Both the position numbers and the translations under genes were made by a program. The notes under the pieces are model-generated. The model made no database searches and was not told where the DNA came from. It saw nothing but the letters and a program-made list of their open reading frames with translations. 64,000 nucleotides of DNA from an uncultured Oscillospiraceae bacterium (GTDB lineage Bacteria > Bacillota > Clostridia > Oscillospirales > Ruminococcaceae): NCBI GenBank assembly GCA_910577365.1, contig CAJTMU010000007.1, positions 6,463 through 70,462 of the forward strand, read 5' to 3'. Below are positions 1-7,832 of this stretch, piece after piece (position 1 is the first letter of the stretch; each line of letters opens with the position of its first letter).

Positions 1-2239
1 CCTTTATGGTGTCGCCGCTTCTTGTGGCGGTAAGGCTGAGCACTTCTTTGGACTCGCTGTCGTATATCTTGGTCTCGGCGGTCTTGCCGTCTTCAAGCTG
101 ATATATCACTATATCGCAGTTCTCCGCGTAATCGTAGGTGAAGCCGCGCTTGAAATCGCCGTAGGCTATTATGCTGTTCGGCTTAGCCAGCAGCGGCATT
201 GAGAAGTAATCGTGCTTGGTGGTATACCACTTTTCTCCCTCGAATACCTCTCCGGTCTGGATATCTGTCCACTTACCCGCGGGAACATAATACTGTGCTA
301 TCCCTTCCTCATTGAATACGGGAGCGCAAAGCAGGCTTTCACCCAGCATATACTGTCTGTCAAGCGCTGAGCAGGCGGGGTCATCGGAATAATCCACCAC
401 CATAGCTCTCATCATGGGAACACCGCTTGTGTGGGTGTTTATCGCCTGTGTCCAGAGGTAGGGCATAAGCTTGCCCTTCAGCTTGGTGAAGTGGCGGAGA
501 ACGTCGCAGCTCTCTTCGTCGAAATTCCACGGAACGCGGTAGGAGCTGTTGCCATGCAGGCGGGAATGGGTGGACATAAGCCCGAACGCGCACCAACGTT
601 TGTAAAGGTCAGGAGTGCCCTGCGCCTCGAAGCCCGAAATATCATGGCTGAAGAATCCGAAGCCGCTTAAGCACAGTGACAGACCTCCGCGGAGCGTTTC
701 CCACATGCTCTCGTAATTCGAGAAGCAGTCACCGCCCCAGTGCACGGGGAACTTCTGACCGCCTACGGTCGCGGAACGCGCGAACAGACATGCCTTATCC
801 TTGCCGTAATATTCCTCAAGCACCTCAAATACCGTTTTGTTGTAAAGATAGGTGTAGTAGTTGTGCATTTTGTAGGGGTCGCTGCCGTCGTAATAAACGA
901 TATCCTTAGTGGGTATTCTCTCGCCGAAGTCGGTCTTGAAAGCGTCGACGCCCATTTCACAGAGCGCTCTCAGCTTGCCCTTGTACCACTCGCGGGCGGC
1001 GGGATTGGTGAAATCCACGACAGCCATGCCGGGCTGCCACATATCACCCTGCCATACAGATCCGTCGGTGGTTTTGAGGAAATAGCCGCCCTTTACGCCC
1101 TCGTCAAACATGGAGGAGCGCTGCGCGATGTAGGAGTTTATCCACACGCATATCTCAAGCCCCTTTGCCTTGAGCCTTTCGAGCATTGCCTTGGGGTCGG
1201 GGAACATTCTCTTGTCCCATGTAAGGTCGCACCAGTTGAATTCCTTCATCCAGAAGCAGTCAAAGTGGAATACCTCAAGTGGGATATCGCGCTCTGCCAT
1301 GCCGTCAATAAAGCTCGAAACAGTCTTTTCGTCGTAATCGGTGGTGAAAGAGGTGGTGAGCCACAGACCAAAAGTGTACGCGGGTGTGAGCGCGGGCTTG
1401 CCCGTGAGGTCGGTATATACTTTAAGTACGTCCGCAATCTTGCCGCCGCCGATAACGAAATATTCAAGGTGCTCGCCCTGAACGGTGAAAGCAACCTTGG
1501 ATACGGTTTCGCTCGCTACCTCAAAGCTTACCTTTTCAGGATGGTTTACAAACAGACCGTAGCTTCTGGAGGAAACGTAGAACGGAATGGATTTATAGCT
1601 CTGCTCTGAGGATGTGCCGCCGTCGTTATTCCACACCTCGACAGTCTGACCGTTCTTTACGAAAGTGGAGAATTTTTCGCCGAAGCCGTAGATGCTCTCG
1701 CCCACGCTGATGTTCATCATATCGCGCATAACCGCGCCGTCGGCAGTTTCGTCGTGCGCGAAAAACTGCTTCATCACGTCCTCGTTCATGCGCTCGTTTG
1801 TGCGCCACTGCTCCTCGTTAATGTAGGAGGTAGTGCGCCAGCCTTGCTTTGTCAGCAGCTTATCGCCGTAGTAGTATTTGATGTCCCAAGCTCCGCCCTT
1901 GGCAACAACTACTCTGGTATTGCCGGAGATCAGCTCGAATGCGGAACCAGTGTCCTTGATAGTGGGTTTGAAGGATGCATCCTCGTTCAGCTCAAACGCG
2001 GGAGCTTTCTTAATACGTCCCTTAAAATGGTCAACGGTTACTTTTATCGTATTTTCAAGAGTAGATGTAAAAGAGATTTCCAGCACGGGTCCGCCGAGGG
2101 TCTGCCCACGGTTTCCTATCCACTGCGCCGTAGCGAGAACGTTTATTGAGTTCTCCGCCGCTGTCACCTCATACATCTGCGTCGCGTAATTTACGCCGTA
2201 GCCGGGCTTGTTAAGCCAAAGTCCGTCCGAATACTTCAT
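1..2239 (-). CDS. GH31 alpha-xylosidase, YicI type (3' end cut by window)
   Basis: Glycoside hydrolase family 31 enzyme, expected to release alpha-linked xylose (isoprimeverose or xyloglucan oligosaccharides) in the cytoplasm; no signal peptide is visible. About 746 residues are in the window and the stop lies beyond base 1. YicI-like enzymes run to about 770 residues, so only the C-terminal tip is missing. Translation shows an N-terminal beta-sandwich, then the barrel with KTDFGERIPT, whose Asp at about residue 437 is the expected nucleophile, and HWGGDC, whose Asp at about 504 is the expected acid/base. The FGER context favours alpha-xylosidase over alpha-glucosidase (inference). The start is ATG at 2239 behind a GGAGG site. 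A cre-like operator lies 70-80 bp upstream, suggesting carbon-source control. Confidence 0.93.
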   Translation of the reverse strand, partial: MKYSDGLWLNKPGYGVNYATQMYEVTAAENSINVLATAQWIGNRGQTLGGPVLEISFTSTLENTIKVTVDHFKGRIKKAPAFELNEDASFKPTIKDTGSAFELISGNTRVVVAKGGAWDIKYYYGDKLLTKQGWRTTSYINEEQWRTNERMNEDVMKQFFAHDETADGAVMRDMMNISVGESIYGFGEKFSTFVKNGQTVEVWNNDGGTSSEQSYKSIPFYVSSRSYGLFVNHPEKVSFEVASETVSKVAFTVQGEHLEYFVIGGGKIADVLKVYTDLTGKPALTPAYTFGLWLTTSFTTDYDEKTVSSFIDGMAERDIPLEVFHFDCFWMKEFNWCDLTWDKRMFPDPKAMLERLKAKGLEICVWINSYIAQRSSMFDEGVKGGYFLKTTDGSVWQGDMWQPGMAVVDFTNPAAREWYKGKLRALCEMGVDAFKTDFGERIPTKDIVYYDGSDPYKMHNYYTYLYNKTVFEVLEEYYGKDKACLFARSATVGGQKFPVHWGGDCFSNYESMWETLRGGLSLCLSGFGFFSHDISGFEAQGTPDLYKRWCAFGLMSTHSRLHGNSSYRVPWNFDEESCDVLRHFTKLKGKLMPYLWTQAINTHTSGVPMMRAMVVDYSDDPACSALDRQYMLGESLLCAPVFNEEGIAQYYVPAGKWTDIQTGEVFEGEKWYTTKHDYFSMPLLAKPNSIIAYGDFKRGFTYDYAENCDIVIYQLEDGKTAETKIYDSESKEVLSLTATRSGDTIK

Positions 2240-2307
2240 AGAAAAATCCTCCGTAGAATAATTTGTTATTATGGGGAATCCGCTCGACACGGTGTATTTC
2301 AGTTTTA

Positions 2308-2321
2308 TGCAATCGTTTACA
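2308..2321 (-). promoter_or_regulatory. cre-like / LacI-family operator upstream of GH31
   Basis: Read on the minus strand, the 14 bases TGTAAACGATTGCA fit every fixed position of the Gram-positive catabolite-responsive element consensus TGWNANCGNTNNCW. The site is about 70 bp upstream of the alpha-xylosidase start, where a CcpA or sugar-specific LacI-family repressor would act. No such regulator gene is in the window, so the binding protein is inferred. Confidence 0.55.
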
Positions 2322-2494
2322 CCGCAAGATACAGTACTCCCGCTTTCTTTTTTCCTCAAGAAGCATTGTAACATATCCACATAAAATTACAAGGGGGATT
2401 TTGAGTTTCGGGAAGATATTTATATTTTTTGGGAATTAAAGAACGCGTCATTTGTATCGATTCCAACCGTATCGGTGGGTTATGAAAAATCCGC

Positions 2495-2523
2495 TTGACA
2501 AGGTGTGCGAAATGGTGTAAAAT
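2495..2523 (+). promoter_or_regulatory. Promoter for the lipoprotein gene at 2650
   Basis: TTGACA and TAAAAT are separated by 17 bp. The predicted start is about 120 nt before the downstream ATG. The rest of the 2240-2649 intergenic space is AT-rich and shows no ORF with a ribosome binding site. Confidence 0.65.
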
Positions 2524-2649
2524 GGTAGGCGTACAGGCGGTGCGCGTGCGGATTAAAGTAAAATGTACGGATATATTTCTGTAAAATGTTGTTTCGGAAC
2601 GTTCGGGCAATGTCAAAATAATTTGTTTTGGGTATGAGGTGCGGTAAGT

Positions 2650-3717
2650 ATGAAGCTTTTTAAAAAAATATCCCGCATATTATGCGCCGTGTCGGCGACC
2701 GCGTGTCTGGTCGGCTGCGCGGAAAAGTTTTCCGAAAAGGAAACGAAATACTACGTTGTATATTCGGATATTTTAAATCCCGACGGACTCCTTTGCGGGA
2801 TTGACGAGGACGGAAATTATACTTCAAGCGTGAAAATAAATCTGCGGGACGGGACGAACGTGGGGTTTGCGGACGGAATGACCGTTATAGGCGGAGGCCG
2901 TGCGAATACTCATATGCTGATTGACGGGGACGGGGAATATAAGGAATTTTATCTTCTTGACGAGCCGAATTATACGGGGGTATGCGCGGTCACCACGGAC
3001 GGAGATAAGATGATATCCTCAATGAACGGGGGCTTTTCCGATGGAGTTTATCTGAACCTTCTGGTGATACAGGATATTTCGGGAAACGTTGACGTAAAAG
3101 AAATTATCGAGATATACGCGGAGGATATTATATGCGTTGAAGGTACGGTTTATATCGTTGGCGCGATGGATTACGCGGGAGAGGAGGACGGCTGGATAGG
3201 CAAGATAATTTCGTATGATACGGAAAGCGGGGAAATGTCGGAGCGGGAATTTGAGGCGAGAAAGCCTTTAGGTGAAATTCAATGTCTGGGCGACAGGCTG
3301 TATTGCAGCGCTTATGAGCTGAACGGCGGCTGCAAGGAAATATATGTTATCGACAGGCTTACTCTCGATAAAGTCGGTATACTGACTTTTGAAGAAAACA
3401 TTTCGGGTCTGCTGACTTCTGAGGGAAAGCTGTACTTTGAAACGGGCGGGGTATTCTGCGAGGCAGATCCGTCGGACGGGTCTGTCGCTGCGAGCTTGTA
3501 CACGCTTCCCGAGGGAGGCTATATTGAATACGCCGCGGCTTCGGAGGGCAGGATATATATTACGACGCGGTTTGACGTGCCGAGGGATGACGGCGGAAAC
3601 GACCCTGTCGTCGGCGTACAGGCTGAATGTGTGCCGTCGGACGGTACGGTCACGGAAACGCCCGTCCGTATGGACAGAAGTAAGTATTCGTTTTTTGTGC
3701 CGGTTCCCGCATTTTAG
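2650..3717 (+). CDS. Predicted lipoprotein, possible beta-propeller
   Basis: 355 residues with a lipoprotein signal: basic start, hydrophobic core and lipobox LVGC, with Cys23 as the predicted lipidated residue. It should therefore be anchored on the outer face of the membrane. The mature part is acidic and rich in short beta-strand patterns (repeats such as GDRLYCSAY, EGKLYFET and EGRIYITTR at roughly 30-50 residue spacing), which suggests a beta-propeller or related all-beta sensor/binding fold. No catalytic motif was recognised. A GAGGTG site precedes the ATG. It stands alone between its own promoter and a Nudix gene 34 bp downstream, which may be cotranscribed. Confidence 0.75.
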   Translation: MKLFKKISRILCAVSATACLVGCAEKFSEKETKYYVVYSDILNPDGLLCGIDEDGNYTSSVKINLRDGTNVGFADGMTVIGGGRANTHMLIDGDGEYKEFYLLDEPNYTGVCAVTTDGDKMISSMNGGFSDGVYLNLLVIQDISGNVDVKEIIEIYAEDIICVEGTVYIVGAMDYAGEEDGWIGKIISYDTESGEMSEREFEARKPLGEIQCLGDRLYCSAYELNGGCKEIYVIDRLTLDKVGILTFEENISGLLTSEGKLYFETGGVFCEADPSDGSVAASLYTLPEGGYIEYAAASEGRIYITTRFDVPRDDGGNDPVVGVQAECVPSDGTVTETPVRMDRSKYSFFVPVPAF

Positions 3718-3751
3718 TACGGTTATAAGCCGCGTAAAAACGGGAGGATAT

Positions 3752-4321
3752 ATGTATAACGATAACGAATTATTTGACATACTTAACGAAAGCGGTGATA
3801 AAACCGGTCAGACCATGCCGCGAATAGAGGTGCACAGAACGGGTGCGCTTCACGGAAGTGTGCATATATGGGTGATACGCAGGCGGCTGGATGGGTTGGA
3901 GGTGCTGTTGCAGAAGCGCGCTCCCGATAAAGACAGCTATCCTGACTGCTGGGACGCTGCTTCCACAGGGCATATCAACGCGGGCGAGGACAGCCTTTCA
4001 GCGGCGGCGCGCGAGGTCGGAGAGGAACTTGGTGTTGATGCTGCTCCGTCGGAGCTTATACCGTTGTTCAGGCGCAGAGTCAGGGAAGATAACATATTTA
4101 ATGGAAAGCGATTTATAAATAACGAGATAACCCGCGTTTATCTGCTGCGCAGAGATATCCGCGACGAGGAGCTTATACCTGAGCAGGCGGAGATATCCGA
4201 GCTGAAGTGGTTCGGCGCGGAGCAGCTTGCGGAGCTTATGAAAAGTCAAGAGGGGAGCTTCTGTGTTGACAGCGAAGAGCTGCGTGAGGTGCTTGCGTGC
4301 GCTGAAAATATGCTTGGATAG
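3752..4321 (+). CDS. Nudix hydrolase (isopentenyl-diphosphate isomerase-like)
   Basis: 189-residue Nudix protein. The Nudix box is intact: GHINAGE followed by REVGEELGV fits GX5EX7REUXEEXGU, giving the metal-binding glutamates. The N-terminal part (HRTGALHGSVHIWV, KRAPDKDSYPDCWD) resembles the subgroup related to IPP isomerase and YfcD, which act on diphosphate substrates; the actual substrate cannot be told. The start was placed at 3752 because GGAGG lies 5 bp upstream; a longer reading frame that runs back into the preceding lipoprotein gene has no ribosome site. Confidence 0.88.
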   Translation: MYNDNELFDILNESGDKTGQTMPRIEVHRTGALHGSVHIWVIRRRLDGLEVLLQKRAPDKDSYPDCWDAASTGHINAGEDSLSAAAREVGEELGVDAAPSELIPLFRRRVREDNIFNGKRFINNEITRVYLLRRDIRDEELIPEQAEISELKWFGAEQLAELMKSQEGSFCVDSEELREVLACAENMLG

Positions 4322-4423
4322 ACGGAGCGCCTAAACAGTGGGGAAGTATGTCAGCGGAACGGCGGGGCATAACAGCAAAATGTAAATAACCGTCAATGAC
4401 GGGTTTTATAGGAGGTATTGAAA

Positions 4424-4765
4424 ATGCCATTCATTAACACAAAGTATTCGGCAGAGATTTCTTTGGAACAGGAACGCGAAATAAAAGCTCGGTTCGCGGA
4501 AGCGGTTAGGTTGATTGGGAAAACCGAAAACTGGCTTATGGTGGGATTTGAACAGGGCTGTTCGCTCTATTTTAAGGGCGAAAAAAGCGAGAAGATCGCT
4601 TTTGTTGAAGTCAGCCTATACGGCGGAGCTTCCGCGTCAAGCTATGGTCAGATGACCGCGGAGATATGTAAGATACTTAACGATGTTCTTGGCGTTCCTG
4701 CGGACAAGGTCTATGTGAAGTATTCCCCCGTAGATAACTGGGGCTGGAACGGAGGCAATTTCTGA
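4424..4765 (+). CDS. MIF/tautomerase-superfamily protein
   Basis: 113 residues resembling macrophage migration inhibitory factor and phenylpyruvate tautomerase. Translation begins MPFINTK, so removal of Met exposes an N-terminal proline, the catalytic base of this superfamily. The C-terminal NWGWNGGNF is typical of the MIF branch. The start is ATG at 4424 behind GGAGG; an upstream in-frame TTG at 4418 would bury the catalytic proline and overlaps the ribosome site spacing, so it is rejected. The physiological substrate is unknown. A strong hairpin follows directly, so the gene ends its transcription unit. Confidence 0.85.
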   Translation: MPFINTKYSAEISLEQEREIKARFAEAVRLIGKTENWLMVGFEQGCSLYFKGEKSEKIAFVEVSLYGGASASSYGQMTAEICKILNDVLGVPADKVYVKYSPVDNWGWNGGNF

Positions 4766-4773
4766 TTAGTTAA

Positions 4774-4810
4774 ACGGGGCGGCACTCTTCCGCCCCGTGA
4801 CATTTGTTAC
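4774..4810 (+). terminator. Hairpin terminator after tautomerase gene
   Basis: A perfect 9-bp stem ACGGGGCGG/CCGCCCCGT with a 7-nt loop begins 9 bp after the stop codon. The following tract (gacatttgtta) is only moderately T-rich. Confidence 0.65.
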
Positions 4811-5007
4811 AAAAAGGAAATTTACGACTGTTGATTCTTTATTTTGACGATAAATGAATGTAATTTTTTGAGCCGTTTTATCTAAAAGAATTTTTTGCAC
4901 TCTGACATTTGGGGATTCATTAACGGCTGAAGTGTATGTCCGCTTCCAAAATTGATTAATGATTTACAGCTTGTAGAAAAGGTTATTGCAGCACAATGTT
5001 GAGGCAG

Positions 5008-5084
5008 GAAATTTTTGAGAGAGCCTAAGAAGCAATACGGAGCGAAGCGGAGTGTTGCTGTCTTAGGCGGGTCGAAAAAATTTC
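5008..5084. repeat. Intergenic stem-loop with GAAATTTTT outer arms
   Basis: A long nested hairpin: outer arms GGAAATTTTT and AAAAAATTTC, inner stem GCCTAAGAAGCAATAC (5023-5038) against GTGTTGCTGTCTTAGGC (5052-5068). The gap 4811-5393 has no credible gene. The GAGAGCCT motif at its left recurs at 20450 and 23047, suggesting a dispersed family. Confidence 0.5.
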
Positions 5085-5275
5085 AAATTAAAATAAATTA
5101 GCTTAGGTCAACACTTGATATACGCACTGTGATTTATTTTGTCAGCTTTGTGCCGAAAAAATCGGATAAGCGCAAATAAAGTTTACGCCGAGATGTTGCG
5201 CTGCACTGTATTTTACATAAACTGAGCGGTATTTTGCCGCTCCTTTATATTTAAATGCTAAATTTTATAAATTTA

Positions 5276-5304
5276 TTGACTTTATCTGGGGTTTATGCTA
5301 TAAT
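5276..5304 (+). promoter_or_regulatory. Promoter for HAD phosphatase / fapA-like unit
   Basis: TTGACT and TATAAT are separated by 17 bp, 90 bp upstream of the ATG at 5394. Confidence 0.7.
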
Positions 5305-5393
5305 TAAGATGCTACTTTATGTGGCGGAGTTTTGGGAGTTGACGTTTTTCGAAACATTATTACGAACCCAGTTTAAAGAAAGGTATTACGGCT

Positions 5394-6047
5394 ATGATTA
5401 AGGCAGTTATATTTGATTTGGACGGACTTATATTGGATACGGAAAAGCTTCTCGTGAAATTCTGGTGTCAGGCGGCTAACGAGGCGGGTTTTCCCATGCA
5501 GACAGAGCATGCGTTACATATCCGAAGCCTTGGGCGCAAGTTTGCCATTCCTTATCTCAGCGAGGTGTTTGGTCCTGAGTTTGATTATATAAATATCCGA
5601 TCGCGCCGCATGGAGCTTATGGCGGAGCATATTCATGAGCATGGTCTGGAGAAAAAGCCGGGGTTGGAGGAGCTTCTGAACTTTTTACAGAAAAATCGTA
5701 TCCCCGCAGCTGTTGCAACTGCCACAGACAAACTCCGCGCAGAGAAATATCTGCAGCAGACAGGTCTGCTGCATTATTTCAGCAGTGTTATATGCGCGGC
5801 AATGGTGGAAAACGGAAAGCCTAAGCCGGATATTTATCTTTTTGCCGCGAGCAGGCTGGGGCTTAAGCCGCAGGAGTGCATGGCGCTGGAGGACTCGCCC
5901 AACGGGGTGCGCGCTGCAAGCTCGGCAGGCTGTGTGACGGTTATGATCCCTGATCTTACAGAACCCGACGATGAAGTGATACCTTTGATTTACACTTCGG
6001 TTAAATCGTTGGCTGACGTGCCGGCTATTATTAAAAAATTGTCCTGA
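5394..6047 (+). CDS. HAD-superfamily phosphatase (beta-phosphoglucomutase-like)
   Basis: 217 residues with the canonical HAD motifs. DLDGLILD near the N-terminus supplies the nucleophilic Asp and the acid/base Asp. ATATD is motif II. KPKPDIY supplies the motif III Lys. LEDSPNGV supplies the motif IV Asp residues. The helical cap after motif I places it in the beta-phosphoglucomutase/PGP subfamily, so the substrate is probably a small phosphosugar or phosphoglycolate. It sits 13 bp before the FapA-like gene with one upstream promoter, so the two are likely cotranscribed. Confidence 0.9.
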   Translation: MIKAVIFDLDGLILDTEKLLVKFWCQAANEAGFPMQTEHALHIRSLGRKFAIPYLSEVFGPEFDYINIRSRRMELMAEHIHEHGLEKKPGLEELLNFLQKNRIPAAVATATDKLRAEKYLQQTGLLHYFSSVICAAMVENGKPKPDIYLFAASRLGLKPQECMALEDSPNGVRAASSAGCVTVMIPDLTEPDDEVIPLIYTSVKSLADVPAIIKKLS

Positions 6048-6060
6048 CGGAGGTGGGGAA

Positions 6061-7482
6061 ATGGCTCTTGATAATTTAAATAATGAAGAAGCCGGAGTAA
6101 AGATTGTGCCGATAGACGGCAGAGTAGATATAAGCTTCGACCCGGACGGGGCTATGGCAAATATGATACTGTTTGCGCCTCAGAACGGCGGCAGACCCAT
6201 AACTGCGGAGATGGTCATGGAGGAGCTTGCCAATAGGGGAATAGTTCACGGAATAGACGAGATAGATATACAGGAAATGGTGAAGTCAAGGGTTTATGAT
6301 ACGCCCATATGTGTGGCAAGAGCTGATCTTCCCAAGCGGGGACAGAACGGAACCGTGAATTTTCACTTTGATAAGGATCGAAAGCCCAAGCCATACCGCG
6401 ACGAATTTGGTATCACCAATTACCGTGAGCTGAACGTTATTGTTCCGATACGCAAGGGAGAGGTAATAGCGGATATTATACCTCCTTCGGAGGGCATTCC
6501 GGGTACAAATATTTTTGGAAAGTCCATTCCTGCGGAATCGGGCGCTCCCGCAAAGGTCACTGTGGGTAAGAACACTGCGGTCACGGTGGACGGCAAGACT
6601 ATTGTCGCATCATGCGACGGTCACGTGGTTTACGGTACGGGATGCTTTACGGTTGAGGATACGGTTACTATAAAGTCTGATCTGGATATGTCTGTGGGAA
6701 ATCTCAGCTTTTTCGGGGATATCCATATCAAGGGTAATGTTATGGAAGGCTTTATTATAGCCGCGGGAAAGAATGTCAGGGTAGACGGCACAGTGTTTGG
6801 CGCGGAAATAGTTGCGGGCGGAAACGTTACTATTGTAGGAGGCGCAATCAACACAAAGATAGAGTGCGGCGGAAACGCGGAAATAGGATTTTGCGACAAT
6901 ACTGAGATAAAGGCTAACGGTAACGTTGTTTCAAAGCAGTTCGCTTTCTGCAATATTTTTTGCTACGGCGGTCTGACCGCTAAGGGTGCTCACGGTGTTA
7001 TCGTGGGCGGAAAAATATCTTCCATGAGAGATGTTACGGCGGGAGTTATCGGCTCGGAAAAATATACAGCCACCGAGATAAATATCGGTGACGGTTCGGT
7101 GATTTACGCAAGAAAGCGCCAGGCGGAGGAGGAGCTTGAAACCTCTGCGAAAGCTTATGACTTGGCGATAAAGAATCTTGATTATCTGAAGTATCGCAGA
7201 ACGCAGCAGGGCGGCGGTCTTACTGACAGCCAGCAGAAGCAGTTCAAGACCGAAACGCGCAACAAGCTGTTTCACGCCATGCGAAAAAAGGAACTGGGTG
7301 ACCTTATCGCCCAGCTTGAAGAGGATATCAAGAACAAGGACGCGCTGTGCGCTAAATGTTCGGGTATAATATATCCAGGGGCAAAGTTCTGTATAAATTT
7401 CCTTACCATGGAAATAACAGAAACGGCAGTGCGATCTACAGTTACGGTGCTTAATGACGCTATTGCGGTTATTCCGAATTAG
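6061..7482 (+). CDS. FapA family (DUF342) protein
   Basis: 473 residues of the FapA/DUF342 family, known for an N-terminal helical-sandwich part, a right-handed beta-helix centre and a C-terminal coiled coil. Here the centre (about 190-350) shows the expected glycine-rich short strand repeats (GKNVRVDGTV, AGGNVTIVGG, CGGNAEIGF), and residues of about 350-440 are charged and helical. In Vibrio FapA regulates the flagellar-placement factor FlhF; in Clostridia the role is not established and no flagellar gene is near. GGAGG precedes the ATG. Confidence 0.85.
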   Translation: MALDNLNNEEAGVKIVPIDGRVDISFDPDGAMANMILFAPQNGGRPITAEMVMEELANRGIVHGIDEIDIQEMVKSRVYDTPICVARADLPKRGQNGTVNFHFDKDRKPKPYRDEFGITNYRELNVIVPIRKGEVIADIIPPSEGIPGTNIFGKSIPAESGAPAKVTVGKNTAVTVDGKTIVASCDGHVVYGTGCFTVEDTVTIKSDLDMSVGNLSFFGDIHIKGNVMEGFIIAAGKNVRVDGTVFGAEIVAGGNVTIVGGAINTKIECGGNAEIGFCDNTEIKANGNVVSKQFAFCNIFCYGGLTAKGAHGVIVGGKISSMRDVTAGVIGSEKYTATEINIGDGSVIYARKRQAEEELETSAKAYDLAIKNLDYLKYRRTQQGGGLTDSQQKQFKTETRNKLFHAMRKKELGDLIAQLEEDIKNKDALCAKCSGIIYPGAKFCINFLTMEITETAVRSTVTVLNDAIAVIPN

Positions 7483-7654
7483 TTTAGACGCGGCAGGGCG
7501 CACTGTTTTAATGGCTGCGTTTTGTTGTCGGTTTTGACTGCATTTACCGCAAAAACAGTTTGTCGCTTTGGAATCACGATTCCGCGTCTTGCGCGAGTGA
7601 TCCAAATAGGTTAAGCATTTTAATCCAAACAACACAAAAATTGAAGAGTTAAAG

Positions 7655-7822
7655 CGTTGAAAGCAAATATAAGCTGAACGCCCACACATAAATTCCCCGC
7701 AAGCCGACGTATGGGTTTTACGCAAAAGTCAATATAACGCTTAAGCGTTAACCCTTATGTTGCGCAAAACCGCGCTGTGCAGCGAAGCTTTCAGAGCGGT
7801 GCGGAAAATTCTTTCAAATAAA
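7655..7822. repeat. Leader-associated inverted-repeat element, copy D
   Basis: The left arm reads CTGAACGCCCACACATAAAT then TCCCCGCAA; the right arm reads TGCGGAAAATTCTTTCAAAT. Between them is a stem-rich variable core including ACGCTTAAGCGT. The right arm runs straight into the ribosome site of the GH2 gene (AAAGGAG, then ATG at 7833). Related copies lie at 15212, 16640 and 38422. The gap 7483-7654 contains nothing recognisable. Confidence 0.6.
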
Positions 7823-7832
7823 GGAGTGCAAA

